Positions 1 to 11,354 of a stretch of 64,000 nt of DNA are shown in pieces (position 1 is the stretch's first letter; the number at the start of each line of letters is the position of its first letter). The stretch comes from Tyzzerella sp. (GTDB lineage: Bacteria > Bacillota > Clostridia > Lachnospirales > Anaerotignaceae). The stretch lies in the NCBI GenBank assembly GCA_019415525.1, contig DXZA01000086.1, positions 52,363 to 116,362 on the forward strand. The letters run 5' to 3'. The notes under the pieces were generated by a model. It did no database searches. It was not told the origin of the DNA and saw only the letters and a list, made by a program, of their open reading frames with translations. The translations under genes were made by a program, and so were the position numbers.

Positions 1-1
1 A

Positions 2-736
2 ATAGTAACGATTTTTGATAGTTTTGTTTATGGAACTCCTTATATACCTAAAAATGGAGAATGGCCAAAAGATAAAAATGGAGATTGTTTAAATTTACTT
101 GCTCAAATAAATTGTAAAGAATTTAAAAATATTGAAAATTTCCCTAAAGAAGGTATTCTTCAATTTTTTATAGCTGATGATGATATTTATGGAATGAATT
201 TTGATAATTTAACAAATAATGATGGATTTAGAGTTATATACTATAAAGATATAGATTATACTGTTACAGAGGAAGATGTACTTAAAAAGGGTAGTAATTA
301 TGTAGATGAAAATAATTATTTTCCTGTTTCAAAAACATTTAAAATAGTATTTAAAGAACTAGAAAAAGAAGGTATTTCAATAGAAGATTATGGCTTCAAT
401 AAAATGTTTGTTGAATTATATAATAAAGAGTTTGAAGAGAAAATTGAAGCTTTTTGGGATATTGATGATGAAATATCAGGAGAAATTTATGATAATGAAA
501 ATAACAATATAAATCACAAATGTGGAGGCTATCCTTTCTTTACACAAGGTGACCCAAGAGAAGATGGTAATTATGAAAATTATGATATACTTCTTTTTCA
601 GCTTGATAGTGATTTTGGAAATGGTTATGATAAGGTTATGTGGGGCGATGCAGGTATTGCGAATTTCTTTATAAAAGAAAATGACCTTAAAAATCTTAAT
701 TTTGATAATGTTATTTATAACTGGGATTGTTATTAA
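2..736 (+). CDS. DUF1963 (YwqG-family) protein, 5' end outside window
   Basis: The frame is open from the first bases of the window, so the gene is truncated by the window edge; 244 residues are visible. An ATG at 194 exists, but clear family sequence lies upstream of it: YGTPYIP, then WPKD, LLAQIN and GILQFFI. Later family hallmarks are GGYPFFTQGDPR and a C-terminal MWGDAGIANFFI. YwqG/DUF1963 proteins usually have about 260-280 residues, so only a short N-terminus is missing. The molecular function of the family is unknown. The gene ends just before a strong terminator, so it is transcribed separately from lepA. Confidence 0.85.
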   Translation: MVTIFDSFVYGTPYIPKNGEWPKDKNGDCLNLLAQINCKEFKNIENFPKEGILQFFIADDDIYGMNFDNLTNNDGFRVIYYKDIDYTVTEEDVLKKGSNYVDENNYFPVSKTFKIVFKELEKEGISIEDYGFNKMFVELYNKEFEEKIEAFWDIDDEISGEIYDNENNNINHKCGGYPFFTQGDPREDGNYENYDILLFQLDSDFGNGYDKVMWGDAGIANFFIKENDLKNLNFDNVIYNWDCY

Positions 737-741
737 AAAAC

Positions 742-778
742 AAAAAGCTGTCTTATTTAAAGACAGCTTTTTATTTTT
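742..778 (+). terminator. Intrinsic terminator of the DUF1963 gene
   Basis: AAAAAGCTGTCT pairs with AGACAGCTTTTT around a short TATTTAA loop, followed by a T-rich tail. It lies directly after the stop codon. Confidence 0.9.
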
Positions 779-854
779 TATAAAAGATATTTCTAAAATT
801 AATTATAATATGATATACTATAAATTAGCTTAAAATTTACGAGGAGGAAAAAAC

Positions 855-2669
855 ATGTCTTTAAACAGACAGGATAAAATAAGAAACTTTTGTATTGTTG
901 CCCATATAGACCATGGCAAATCAACATTGGCAGACAGACTTATACAGAAAACAGGACTTTTGACAGAAAGAGAAATGCAAGAACAAGTTCTTGATAATAT
1001 GGAACTTGAAAGAGAAAGAGGTATTACAATAAAAGCACAGGCTGTTCGTCTTGTGTATAAAGCCTCAGATGGTGAAGAATATGTATTTAACCTTATAGAT
1101 ACACCAGGGCATGTAGACTTTAATTATGAGGTTTCAAGAAGTCTTGCAGCTTGTGAAGGTGCTATACTTATTGTTGACGCTGCTCAAGGTGTCGAAGCTC
1201 AAACACTTGCAAATGTATACCTTGCAATAGATAATAATCTTGAAATATTACCAGTTATAAATAAAATTGACCTTCCAAGTGCAAACCCTGAAATGGCAAA
1301 AAATGAAATTGAGGATATTATAGGTATACCAGCTGATGATGCACCTTTAATTTCTGCTAAAAATGGTATAAATATTGAAGAAGTTCTTGAAAGAATAGTA
1401 ACTGATATACCTGCTCCAAAAGGTGATGAAAATGCACCTCTTAAAGCTCTTGTATTTGACTCTGTTTATGACCCTTATAAAGGTGTTATAGTTATCATGA
1501 GAGTATTTGATGGAAGTATCAAAAAAGGCGATAAAGTAAAAATGATGGCTACTAAAAAAGAATTTGAAGTTGTTGAAACAGGATTCTTTGGCCCAGGTAG
1601 ATTTATACCTTGTGATGAGCTTAAAGCAGGAGATGTAGGCTATTTTACTGCAAGTATTAAAAATGTTGCAGATACACGTGTTGGTGATACAGTAACTTCT
1701 GTTGAAAACCCTACTTCTGAGCCTCTTGCAGGTTATAAAAAAGTAAATCCTATGGTTTATTGTGGTATTTTCCCAACAGATGGTTCAAAATATCCTGACC
1801 TTAGAGATGCTCTTGAAAAACTTCAGCTTAATGACGCTTCTCTTTTCTTTGAACCAGAAACATCAGTTGCGTTAGGTTTTGGTTTTAGATGTGGTTTCTT
1901 GGGACTTCTTCATCTTGAAATTGTTCAGGAAAGGCTTGAAAGAGAATATAATTTTGATGTTGTAACAACTGCACCAAGTGTTATATATAAAGTACATCTT
2001 ACAGACGGTACAGATATGGAAATATCAAATCCAAGTAATATGCCAGACCCTGCAAGAATACTTTCTATGGAAGAACCTATTGTACGTGCTGAAATTATGC
2101 TTCCAAAAGACTATATAGGTACAATTATGGAGCTTTGTCAGCAAAGACGAGGAGAATATATAAGTATGGAATATCTTGATGATATAAGAGCAAGACTTGT
2201 ATATGAAATACCTCTTAATGAAATTATATATGACTTCTTTGATGTATTAAAATCAAGAAGTAGAGGATATGCATCATTTGATTATTCACTTATAGGATAT
2301 AAACAGTCAGACCTTACAAAACTTGATATTCTTGTTAATCGTGAGGTTGTTGACGCTCTTTCATTTATTGTTCATACTTCTTCTGCTGTTGAAAGAGGTA
2401 GAAAAATTTGTGAAAAACTTAAAAAAGAAATTCCAAGACAGCTTTTTGAAATTCCTATTCAGGCGGCTATTGGAAGTAAAATTATAGCTAGAGAAACTGT
2501 AAGTGCTATGAGAAAAGACGTTCTTGCAAAATGTTATGGTGGTGACATTTCAAGAAAAAGAAAACTTCTTGAAAAACAGAAAGAAGGTAAAAAGAGAATG
2601 CGTCAGATTGGTAGCGTAGAAGTACCACAGTCTGCATTTATGAGTGTTCTTAAATTAGAAGAAGAATAA
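855..2669 (+). CDS. lepA: Elongation factor 4 (LepA), ribosome-associated GTPase
   Basis: Full-length 604-residue LepA/EF4, a translational GTPase that acts on ribosomes and can back-translocate them. The GTPase motifs are in order: AHIDHGKST at residues 16-24, the RGIT switch I, DTPGH near residue 82 and NKID near 136. Domain II, the EF-G-like domains and the LepA-specific C-terminal domain ([17 protein letters not shown]) follow. The ATG has a strong GAGGAGG site 7 bases upstream. It is a single-gene unit between two terminators. In many Clostridia lepA sits near hemW and the hrcA operon, as it does here. Confidence 0.98.
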   Translation: MSLNRQDKIRNFCIVAHIDHGKSTLADRLIQKTGLLTEREMQEQVLDNMELERERGITIKAQAVRLVYKASDGEEYVFNLIDTPGHVDFNYEVSRSLAACEGAILIVDAAQGVEAQTLANVYLAIDNNLEILPVINKIDLPSANPEMAKNEIEDIIGIPADDAPLISAKNGINIEEVLERIVTDIPAPKGDENAPLKALVFDSVYDPYKGVIVIMRVFDGSIKKGDKVKMMATKKEFEVVETGFFGPGRFIPCDELKAGDVGYFTASIKNVADTRVGDTVTSVENPTSEPLAGYKKVNPMVYCGIFPTDGSKYPDLRDALEKLQLNDASLFFEPETSVALGFGFRCGFLGLLHLEIVQERLEREYNFDVVTTAPSVIYKVHLTDGTDMEISNPSNMPDPARILSMEEPIVRAEIMLPKDYIGTIMELCQQRRGEYISMEYLDDIRARLVYEIPLNEIIYDFFDVLKSRSRGYASFDYSLIGYKQSDLTKLDILVNREVVDALSFIVHTSSAVERGRKICEKLKKEIPRQLFEIPIQAAIGSKIIARETVSAMRKDVLAKCYGGDISRKRKLLEKQKEGKKRMRQIGSVEVPQSAFMSVLKLEEE

Positions 2670-2682
2670 TAGTGTTTTGATA

Positions 2683-2713
2683 GGGGTAAAATTAGCTGAT
2701 TTTACCCCTTTTT
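2683..2713 (+). terminator. Intrinsic terminator of lepA
   Basis: GGGGTAAAA pairs with TTTTACCCC over an 8-base loop, followed by five T. Confidence 0.92.
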
Positions 2714-2761
2714 GGTATTTTGATGTATATGAAGTTATTTTTTATAAATGTTATAAAAAGT

Positions 2762-2791
2762 AATAAATATATTCTAAATAAATATATTCTA
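2762..2791 (+). repeat. 15-bp perfect tandem duplication
   Basis: The unit AATAAATATATTCTA occurs twice head-to-tail and is followed by a partial third start. It lies in the gap upstream of the small membrane-protein gene at 2840. Confidence 0.9.
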
Positions 2792-2839
2792 AATAAATTT
2801 TAGCTGGTGGTTTTGGAAAGATAGAAGAGGTGAATTTAT

Positions 2840-3145
2840 ATGGCGTTTATATCTATCGTGGGACTGTCTGTTTTTATGTTGATTACATTGGTTGTGTTAA
2901 TTATATTGTGGATTGGCTCTATTATTTTGCAAATATTTTTAAGCAAAATGAAAAATAAATGGGCAGGACTTATTTTACCAACAATAATATTTTTTATTGC
3001 TTTGATTGCTACTATCCAAACAGCCATTGAAATTGACGCTGGTATTACTGCTATTTTAGGTGGCTTTCTGATTGGAAATATCAGCACAATGATTTATTTG
3101 CTTATCTATTTTTTCGTTCGCAGAAAAAAGAAAAATAAAAAATGA
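2840..3145 (+). CDS. Small membrane protein, unknown function
   Basis: 101 residues with three hydrophobic segments (about 4-34, 43-63 and 70-92) and a Lys/Arg-rich tail (RRKKKNKK) that should be cytoplasmic. The ATG is preceded by AGAGGTGA at a good distance. I recognise no family. It is a monocistronic unit between the lepA terminator and its own terminator. Its codon choice (GGACTG, TTGATT, CTGATT) differs somewhat from the CTT/ATA-rich neighbours, which could mean later acquisition. The opposite strand is also open over the same stretch, but that frame has no ribosome binding site. Confidence 0.7.
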   Translation: MAFISIVGLSVFMLITLVVLIILWIGSIILQIFLSKMKNKWAGLILPTIIFFIALIATIQTAIEIDAGITAILGGFLIGNISTMIYLLIYFFVRRKKKNKK

Positions 3146-3152
3146 TTTAGCT

Positions 3153-3182
3153 GTAGCGTGTTTACACATGCTACTTTTTTTT
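3153..3182 (+). terminator. Intrinsic terminator of the small membrane-protein gene
   Basis: GTAGCGTG pairs with CATGCTAC (one G-T pair) around TTTACA, followed by eight T. Confidence 0.9.
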
Positions 3183-3205
3183 GTTAGAATAAATATTTAT
3201 ATAAT

Positions 3206-3246
3206 AAAAAACGGTGTTAATTTTAAAAATTACACCGTTTTTTATT
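3206..3246 (+). terminator. Second terminator-like hairpin upstream of the sigma-factor gene
   Basis: AAAACGGTGT pairs with ACACCGTTTT and is flanked by A and T runs, so it can work in either direction. It lies 60 bases before the sigma-factor start and insulates that operon from upstream transcription. Confidence 0.8.
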
Positions 3247-3305
3247 TTTTTGCAATATTTTTAAGTACTCAATCGTGTAAATTATAGAAAGGAGGGTGAT
3301 GGTTA

Positions 3306-3821
3306 ATGGTATATAAATACAATAATGAGTACTTTGTATTATTATATGAAAAATATTCTGATATGGTGTATAGAATATGTTATTTTTATTTAGGCAATAG
3401 CCAAGATGCACAAGATGCTGTTCAAAGTATATTTCTTAATATACTTAAAAAAGATATTAATTTTAATGATGATGAACATGAAAAGGCTTTTTTGATTGTA
3501 TCAGCAAAAAATTATTGTAAAGATATATTAAAATCTTTTTGGGTAAAAAAACGTATTAAATATGATGAAATTAATGATTTTTGTGTTAGAAATAATGAGA
3601 ATAGAGATATAGTTTATAACGTTATGAATTTACCATATAAATATAAATTGCCTATATATCTTTATTATTATGAAGGGTATTCTGTAAAAGAGATTGCTGA
3701 GATTTTAAAACAAAAAGAAACTACAATACAAACACAACTGGCAAGAGGTAGAAAGAAACTTAAAATGCAGTTAGAAAAGGAGGGTTTTTATGACGGAAAA
3801 AGAACTAAAAGAACTATTTAA
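3306..3821 (+). CDS. ECF-type RNA polymerase sigma factor
   Basis: 171 residues with the two-domain layout of ECF sigma factors. Region 2 covers about residues 10-75 (MVYRICYFYLGNSQDAQDAVQSIF). Region 4 covers about 115-165, with a helix-turn-helix (GYSVKEIAEILKQKETTIQTQLARGRKKLK). The start is the ATG at 3306, about 10 bases after GGAGGG; an ATG at 3299 runs into a stop after five codons. The gene overlaps the next one by 32 bases, so the two are translationally coupled. Its partner is the predicted membrane anti-sigma factor, which implies control by a signal outside the cell. The regulon is unknown. Confidence 0.93.
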   Translation: MVYKYNNEYFVLLYEKYSDMVYRICYFYLGNSQDAQDAVQSIFLNILKKDINFNDDEHEKAFLIVSAKNYCKDILKSFWVKKRIKYDEINDFCVRNNENRDIVYNVMNLPYKYKLPIYLYYYEGYSVKEIAEILKQKETTIQTQLARGRKKLKMQLEKEGFYDGKRTKRTI

Positions 3822-4830
3822 AAATATGACACCTTCAGAAGAACAAAAAAAAGAAATGTTTAATAATATATTTTGCTTACAAACTCAACAAAAACATAAA
3901 AAAATATATGTAAAAAGAAGTATTATTTTAGTTGCTGTAATACTTATAATATCAACAGTTTCTGTTTTTGGATATATGTCAACAAAAATGGAACAGTATT
4001 CTACAGAAATATATAAATGGAGTGTTTCGGAATTTGCTAAAAACTTAAATATATATGATACAAATAAAGATATTACTATAACTGCTGAGTGTGTTTTTGG
4101 AGATAATGAAAATTTTTATGTTTTATTTTCTGTAAGCGATAAAAAAGGAAATCCTGTTAAAATAAAATATGATGATGAAAATGCTTATATTAAAACTAAA
4201 GATGTTACTGTAACTTTTGATAAAAATAATAGTTATACAGGTTCTTACCAAGCTTTTGCTGTAAACGATTTAGGGGATAATAAAGTGTATTTTGTTTTAC
4301 ATGTGGAAACTCAAAGAGATGAAGATGAAATACAGAATATAGGTCAAAATCTTAATGTTGTAATTAATGGATTATATACAGGAAAAGTTACAGATTTGTT
4401 TGATTTAAGCCCTGAAAATAGTGGAGTTTGGGAGTTTGATATACCTCTTGACTATAAAAATTCTGGTGAAGATTTAATACTTAATATGCCTTTTGATTAT
4501 AAAGGTAAAACTGTATATTTGGATAATATTCATTATTCACCTTTAGATATAGGAGTTCATTTAAAGAGTGATGATGGAAATCTTGAAGATTTTGTATATT
4601 CTAGATTTGAAGATACAGTAAATATTGCTGTTGAAACAACTAAAGGGCGTATATATCCTATATCTTCAAATGGGAAAAATGATGGTACAACTGTAGACTT
4701 ACAGTATAGCATGATAAAATTTGGGGTTATACAGCCAGAGGATATTATGGGTCTTTATTACTATGAGAGAGAAAGTGAAAATGGGGATATAATTGTTGAA
4801 AAATTTATACCCATTAATATTTCGGAATGA
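3790..4830 (+). CDS. Membrane-anchored anti-sigma factor, DUF4179-like
   Basis: 346 residues. A short cytoplasmic N-terminus (1-40) would bind the sigma factor. One transmembrane helix follows (about residues 42-62, SIILVAVILIISTVSVFGYM), then a large extracytoplasmic domain rich in beta-strand patterns. This resembles the DUF4179 proteins found beside ECF sigma genes in Clostridia, though I assign the family with moderate certainty. The ATG is preceded by AAGGAGGG and lies inside the end of the sigma gene. The protein should sequester the sigma factor at the membrane until the external domain senses its signal, which is not identifiable here. Confidence 0.82.
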   Translation: MTEKELKELFKNMTPSEEQKKEMFNNIFCLQTQQKHKKIYVKRSIILVAVILIISTVSVFGYMSTKMEQYSTEIYKWSVSEFAKNLNIYDTNKDITITAECVFGDNENFYVLFSVSDKKGNPVKIKYDDENAYIKTKDVTVTFDKNNSYTGSYQAFAVNDLGDNKVYFVLHVETQRDEDEIQNIGQNLNVVINGLYTGKVTDLFDLSPENSGVWEFDIPLDYKNSGEDLILNMPFDYKGKTVYLDNIHYSPLDIGVHLKSDDGNLEDFVYSRFEDTVNIAVETTKGRIYPISSNGKNDGTTVDLQYSMIKFGVIQPEDIMGLYYYERESENGDIIVEKFIPINISE

Positions 4831-4835
4831 TTTTT

Positions 4836-4866
4836 AAATACTGCTCTTTTAGGGCAGTATTTTTTA
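4836..4866 (+). terminator. Terminator of the sigma/anti-sigma operon
   Basis: AAATACTGCTC pairs with GGGCAGTATTT around a short loop, followed by a T tract. Confidence 0.9.
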
Positions 4867-4931
4867 TATAATTGAAAATAGTATATGTTTTTGATAAACT
4901 TTATTTATATTTTGAAAAGGAGGGTTTTTAT

Positions 4932-6068
4932 TTGAAACCTTTAAGTTTATATATACATATACCTTTTTGTGTTAAAAAATGTCTTTATTGTGATTTTCCT
5001 TCCTATGGTGGCTGTGAAAGTATTTTTGATGATTATGTAAATTCTCTTATAAATGAGATTAAAGAAACAAAAGAAAATTTTTCTGATTATGAAATAAAAT
5101 CTGTTTTTTTAGGAGGTGGAACACCTTCAATACTTCCTCCAAAACTTACTGGAAAAATTATGGATACTGTTTTTAATTGTTTTAATATTGATAATAATGC
5201 TGAAATTACAACAGAAGCAAATCCTAAAACTGTTGATGAAGTTAAACTTAGAGAATATAAAGCTATGGATATAAATCGCATAAGTTTTGGGGTTCAGGCT
5301 TGGCAGGATAATATTTTAAAATCCCTTGGGAGAATTCATACAATAGATGATTTTATAAAAAATATGTCACAAGCAAGAAATATTGGTTTTAAAAATATAA
5401 ATGCTGATATTATGTTTGCTTTGCCTAATCAAACTTTATCTGATTGGGAGGAAACTTTAGAAAAAATAATCAAACTTAATCCTGAACATATTTCTGCTTA
5501 TAGTTTAATTATTGAAGATGGAACACCTTTCGGTAAAATGTATGATGAGGGAAAACTTAAAACTTGTGATGAAGCTTTGGATAGAGAAATGTACTATCTT
5601 GCAAAAGAAATGATGAGTGATAAAGGGTATCATCAATATGAAATATCAAATTTTGCTAAAGAAGGTTTTGAATGTTATCATAATAAAGTTTATTGGAGAT
5701 GTGACGAATATATAGGATATGGAATAGGTTCTCACTCATATTTTAACGGTGAGAGATTTAATAATACATATGATATTGAAAAATATATAAATTCTAAAGG
5801 TAAATATTCTGTTATAAAAGAAAATATTGAAAAACTTAAAATAGAAGATATGTACGCAGAATTTATGTTTATGGGGCTTAGAATGACAAATGGTATTGAA
5901 AAACAAAGATTTTTTGAAAAATTTAAAAAATCTGTTTTTGATATATATAGTAATGAGATAAAATATCTTAAAGAATTAAATCTTATAAGAGAAACTGATA
6001 CAAATATAATGCTTACAGAAAAGGGTGTTGATGTTTCTAATACTGTTTTTGAAAAATTTATAATTTAA
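4932..6068 (+). CDS. hemW: HemW, radical-SAM heme chaperone-type protein
   Basis: 378 residues from a TTG start at 4932, chosen because GGAGGG lies 8 bases upstream and the protein then begins right before the radical-SAM core; the longer frame from 4872 has no ribosome site. The [4Fe-4S]/SAM motif is CVKKCLYC, with cysteines at 13, 17 and 20, followed by GGGTPS and the HemN-type C-terminal domain. HemW-type proteins were long annotated as oxygen-independent coproporphyrinogen oxidase. Shorter members like this one are now regarded as heme chaperones that do not carry out the decarboxylation. Substrate work is not possible from sequence. Confidence 0.92.
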   Translation: MKPLSLYIHIPFCVKKCLYCDFPSYGGCESIFDDYVNSLINEIKETKENFSDYEIKSVFLGGGTPSILPPKLTGKIMDTVFNCFNIDNNAEITTEANPKTVDEVKLREYKAMDINRISFGVQAWQDNILKSLGRIHTIDDFIKNMSQARNIGFKNINADIMFALPNQTLSDWEETLEKIIKLNPEHISAYSLIIEDGTPFGKMYDEGKLKTCDEALDREMYYLAKEMMSDKGYHQYEISNFAKEGFECYHNKVYWRCDEYIGYGIGSHSYFNGERFNNTYDIEKYINSKGKYSVIKENIEKLKIEDMYAEFMFMGLRMTNGIEKQRFFEKFKKSVFDIYSNEIKYLKELNLIRETDTNIMLTEKGVDVSNTVFEKFII

Positions 6069-6131
6069 ATGAATAATTTATAAGTTTTATGCGTATATAA
6101 TAATATAAAAAAGAATATAAAATTTAAAAAA

Positions 6132-6166
6132 ATCACTTGACATAGAGGCTGTCAAGTGATATTTTA
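6132..6166 (+). promoter_or_regulatory. hrcA promoter overlapping the hairpin after hemW
   Basis: TTGACA at 6137-6142 and TATTTT at 6160-6165 are separated by 17 bases, a good sigma-A promoter placing transcription start near 6172. The same bases form an 11-bp perfect stem, ATCACTTGACA with TGTCAAGTGAT (6132-6142 and 6150-6160), followed by a short T-rich stretch, so they may also terminate hemW. The CIRCE operator begins about 5 bases after the predicted start point. Confidence 0.8.
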
Positions 6167-6176
6167 AGAGTATGGA

Positions 6177-6203
6177 TTAGCACTCAGATTAAATGAGTGC
6201 TAA
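6177..6203 (+). promoter_or_regulatory. CIRCE operator (HrcA binding site)
   Basis: A perfect consensus inverted repeat TTAGCACTC-N9-GAGTGCTAA lies between the predicted start of transcription and the hrcA ribosome site. HrcA bound here represses hrcA-grpE-dnaK, and heat stress relieves this. Confidence 0.98.
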
Positions 6204-6229
6204 CAAAAGATTATAAAGGGGGTTTGGAT

Positions 6230-7273
6230 ATGGCTTTAAATGATAGAAAAATACAAATTTTAAAAGCTATTATAAATGATTATATAGCAACAGCCGAGCC
6301 TGTAGGTTCCAGAACCCTTGCAAAAAAATATGATTTGGGAGTTAGCTCGGCTACCATAAGAAATGAAATGAGCGACCTTGAAGATATGGGACTTATAATT
6401 CAGCCTCATACTTCTGCCGGAAGAATACCTTCTGAATTAGGATACAGACTTTATGTTGATAGACTTATGAACAGAAGTGAGCTTACACATAAAGAGCAAG
6501 AATTTCTTCATAAAGTTGTTTCTGGTAATGTAACAAGAATAGAATACCTTATGGAAGAAACAGCAAAGGCTATTTCAATGCTTACAAATTATACAACTAT
6601 TATTTCTGAGCCTGTTCTTAAAAGAACTGAGTTAAAACAGATAAGGCTTATGCCTCTTGATGAGTCAGCTATAATGTTAATAATAGTTACAGAAGGAAAT
6701 TTTGTTAAAAACCATATAATAAGAGTTAATAGAGCACCAAGTGATGAAGATCTATTTTCTGTTTCAGTTAAAATAAATAGTATTCTTAAAGGTCATACTC
6801 TTGAAGATATAAATGAACATACAATAATGGCTTTACAAAAAGAGCTTAAAGAATATAGTGGACTTTTGAAACCTGTTCTTAAAGCAGTTCAAAAAACAAT
6901 ACGTTCTGCTGAAAATGTTCATCTTCATATGAGTGGTGCTAAAAATATTCTTACTTTCCCTGAATTTAGTGATATTTCCAAAGCCACAGAAATTTTTAGA
7001 GCATTTGAAGAAAAAAACAATCTTGTAAGTCTTCTTGAGGATTCAAAAAGTAATGATATAAGAATACTTATAGGAAATGAAATAAATATAAAAGAAATGA
7101 AAGATTGTAGTGTTATCACAACAACATATAATATGGGTGAAAACACAAAAGGTAGTATAGGAATTATTGGTCCTACAAGAATGAATTATAATCAGGTTGT
7201 ATCAGTACTTAACGAAATGGTTAAAAATATCGAAAGTGTATTGAAATCCGTACCTGACGGTAAAGATACATAG
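6230..7273 (+). CDS. hrcA: Heat-inducible transcription repressor HrcA
   Basis: 347 residues from the ATG at 6230, which follows a GGGGG ribosome site; an in-frame GTG at 6197 lies inside CIRCE and is unlikely to be used. The N-terminal winged helix (LNDRKIQILKAIINDYI, then EPVGSRTLAKKYDLGVSSATIRNEM) and the motif PHTSAGRIPSELGYR are typical. HrcA folds with help from GroEL and binds CIRCE. It is the first gene of hrcA-grpE-dnaK and therefore autoregulated by the site just upstream. Confidence 0.98.
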   Translation: MALNDRKIQILKAIINDYIATAEPVGSRTLAKKYDLGVSSATIRNEMSDLEDMGLIIQPHTSAGRIPSELGYRLYVDRLMNRSELTHKEQEFLHKVVSGNVTRIEYLMEETAKAISMLTNYTTIISEPVLKRTELKQIRLMPLDESAIMLIIVTEGNFVKNHIIRVNRAPSDEDLFSVSVKINSILKGHTLEDINEHTIMALQKELKEYSGLLKPVLKAVQKTIRSAENVHLHMSGAKNILTFPEFSDISKATEIFRAFEEKNNLVSLLEDSKSNDIRILIGNEINIKEMKDCSVITTTYNMGENTKGSIGIIGPTRMNYNQVVSVLNEMVKNIESVLKSVPDGKDT

Positions 7274-7287
7274 GGAGGTTTTTTTAG

Positions 7288-7833
7288 ATGGAAGAAAATC
7301 AGAAAGATATAGAAGAAACAGTAATTGATGAATGTGAAGAAACTATTGAAAAAATAGATGAAGAAGTTGTTGAAGAAATGTCAGAAGAAGAAAAGAAACT
7401 TAAAGAAGCTATTGAAAAAGCTGATATGTATCTTGATAAATACCAGCGTACACTTGCTGAATTTGATAACTTTAGAAAAAGAACATCAAAAGAAAAAGCA
7501 AGTATGTATGATGATGGTATAAGAGATACAGTTTTAAAACTTCTCCCTGTTGTTGATAACTTTGAAAGAGCTATGATATCTTGTCAAAATACAGATGATA
7601 GTTTCTATAAAGGTGTTGAAATGATACTCAAACAGATGAAAGAAATATTTACATCAATGGGTGTTGAAGAAATACCTGCTGTTGGTGAAAAGTTTGACCC
7701 AAATCTTCATGCAGCAGTAGCTCACGAAGATAATGAAGAATATGGCGAAAATGAAATTATGCTTGAAATGCTTAAAGGATATAAACATAAAGACAAAGTA
7801 ATTCGTCATAGTATGGTAAAGGTTGCAAACTAA
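7288..7833 (+). CDS. grpE: GrpE, nucleotide exchange factor for DnaK
   Basis: 181 residues. The first 40 are highly acidic, followed by a long coiled coil (about 45-95, containing YQRTLAEFDNFRKRTSKEKA) and the C-terminal beta domain with GVEEIPAVGEKFDPNLHAAVAHE. It releases ADP from DnaK. It lies 14 bases after hrcA with AGGGAGG before the ATG, clearly in the same operon. Confidence 0.97.
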   Translation: MEENQKDIEETVIDECEETIEKIDEEVVEEMSEEEKKLKEAIEKADMYLDKYQRTLAEFDNFRKRTSKEKASMYDDGIRDTVLKLLPVVDNFERAMISCQNTDDSFYKGVEMILKQMKEIFTSMGVEEIPAVGEKFDPNLHAAVAHEDNEEYGENEIMLEMLKGYKHKDKVIRHSMVKVAN

Positions 7834-7895
7834 TATTTTAATATATATTTAAATTTTGTAAATTATCATTTTTTAAAATACAGTATATTTTTTAG

Positions 7896-9740
<1,845 letters not shown>

Positions 9741-9786
9741 AATAAAGCGTGGCTTTTAAAGATATTAAAAGCGTGACCCTATAAAT

Positions 9787-9825
9787 AAAAAAGGGGCAGG
9801 TAGATTTGCCTGTTCCCTTTTTTTA
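9787..9825 (+). terminator. Terminator between dnaK and dnaJ
   Basis: A stem of GGGGCAGG with CCTGTTCCC (one G-T pair), flanked by A and T runs. It suggests that dnaJ is transcribed partly or wholly on its own. Confidence 0.88.
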
Positions 9826-9890
9826 AGTAGTAATGAATTTTAGGTGTATAGTAATATACATAATTCCAATAATTAAGGCTGGTGAGAATT

Positions 9891-11054
9891 TTGGCAACTA
9901 AACGTGATTATTATGAAGTCCTCGGTATTGCTAAGGGTGCAAGTGATGCAGAGATTAAAAAGGCATATAGAAAACTTGCAAAAAAATATCACCCAGATGC
10001 TAACCCAGGAAATAAAGAAGCAGAAGAAAAGTTTAAAGAATTAGGAGAGGCTTATGAAGTTTTAAGCGACCCTCAGAAAAAAGCTCAGTATGACCAGTTC
10101 GGACACGCTGCATTTGAACAAGGAGGCGGCTTCGGAGGCGGAGGCGGCTTCTATGGTGGCGGAATGAATTTTGATATGGGCGATATATTTGATATGTTTG
10201 GTTTTGGCGGTTTCGGCGGAGGCGGAAGTCAAAGAAGAAATGGCCCAAGACGTGGTGCAGATATAAATGTTTCTATATCAATTTCATTTGAAGAAGCTGT
10301 TTTTGGTACAAAGAAAGAAATTCAAATAAGTGTTACAGATAAATGTGAAACTTGTGGTGGTAGTGGTTCTAAACCTGGAAGTCATGCTGAAACATGTAAG
10401 AGATGTAATGGTACAGGTCAAGAAAGAGTTGTACAGCAGTCAATGTTTGGTTCAGTTACAAGTGTAAGAACATGTTCTGCTTGTGGTGGTACTGGTAAGA
10501 CTATAAAAGACCCATGTACATCATGTAATGGTACTGGAAAAGTTAAGAAGACTAAGAAATTTGAAGTTAATATTCCTAAGGGTATTGATAATGGTCAGAC
10601 AATTCGCCTTGCTGGTAAAGGTAATGCTGGAGAGCTTGGTGGAGAAAACGGTGACCTTCTTGTAACAGTATATGTACAGCCACATAGAATATTTAAAAGA
10701 CAAGGAAATAATGTTTACAGTAATGTAGAAATAAACTTTGTTCAGGCTGCTCTTGGTGGTGAAATAAAAGTAACTACTCTTGATGGTGAAGAAAGCTATA
10801 CTGTAAAGGCAGGAACACAGCCTGAAACTGTTGTAACTCTTAAAGGTAAAGGTGTTCCTTATATAAGAAATAATAAAGTAAGAGGCGACCATATTATAAC
10901 ATTTAAAGTTAAAATACCTACTGATATGTCAGAAAGACAAAAAGACCTTCTTCGTCAGTTCTATGGCACACCTGTTGATGGTATGAATTTTGAGAAAAAA
11001 GATGAAGAGAAAAAAGGTTTTTGGGATAAAGTAAAAGATTCTTTTAAAGAATAA
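9891..11054 (+). CDS. dnaJ: Chaperone DnaJ (Hsp40)
   Basis: 387 residues from a TTG at 9891 (GGTGAG just upstream; a GTG at 9882 would add three residues). The J domain has the HPD motif ([10 protein letters not shown]), followed by a Gly/Phe-rich linker. Four zinc-binding repeats come next ([32 protein letters not shown]), then the two substrate-binding domains. DnaJ stimulates DnaK ATPase and delivers clients. The terminator after dnaK and the absence of an obvious CIRCE here suggest partly separate control. Confidence 0.96.
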   Translation: MATKRDYYEVLGIAKGASDAEIKKAYRKLAKKYHPDANPGNKEAEEKFKELGEAYEVLSDPQKKAQYDQFGHAAFEQGGGFGGGGGFYGGGMNFDMGDIFDMFGFGGFGGGGSQRRNGPRRGADINVSISISFEEAVFGTKKEIQISVTDKCETCGGSGSKPGSHAETCKRCNGTGQERVVQQSMFGSVTSVRTCSACGGTGKTIKDPCTSCNGTGKVKKTKKFEVNIPKGIDNGQTIRLAGKGNAGELGGENGDLLVTVYVQPHRIFKRQGNNVYSNVEINFVQAALGGEIKVTTLDGEESYTVKAGTQPETVVTLKGKGVPYIRNNKVRGDHIITFKVKIPTDMSERQKDLLRQFYGTPVDGMNFEKKDEEKKGFWDKVKDSFKE

Positions 11055-11071
11055 TATTTTTGGAGGTAACA

Positions 11072-11326
11072 ATGGTACACGAATATAAAACAAGAGGAAC
11101 ATGTGCTGCCAAAATAGACTTTGAAGTTGAAGATAATAAACTTAAAAATGTTGTTTATTATGGTGGTTGTAATGGAAATCTTAAAGGTATTTCAAGTCTT
11201 CTTGAAGGTATGAATATTGATGATGTAATATCTAAGCTTGAAGGTGTTACATGTGGAATGAAAAAAACAAGTTGTCCAGACCAACTTGCACAGGCTTTAA
11301 AGGCTTACAAAAACGGAGAAATTTAA
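11072..11326 (+). CDS. TSCPD domain-containing protein
   Basis: 84 residues from the ATG at 11072 (GGAGG 5 bases upstream). It begins VHEYKTRGTCAAKIDFE and contains GGCNGNLKGI and the literal TSCPD motif near the C-terminus. Cysteines are conserved as in the short stand-alone TSCPD family. That domain also occurs at the C-terminus of some ribonucleotide reductases, and the role of the free form is unknown. It follows dnaJ by 17 bases, so the two are probably co-transcribed. Confidence 0.9.
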   Translation: MVHEYKTRGTCAAKIDFEVEDNKLKNVVYYGGCNGNLKGISSLLEGMNIDDVISKLEGVTCGMKKTSCPDQLAQALKAYKNGEI

Positions 11327-11328
11327 AA

Positions 11329-11354
11329 AAAACGCACCTAAAGGTGCGTTTTTT
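11329..11354. terminator. Bidirectional terminator between convergent genes
   Basis: CGCACC pairs with GGTGCG around TAAA, with A and T runs on both sides. The stop codon of the reverse-strand gene lies inside the hairpin. Confidence 0.92.
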
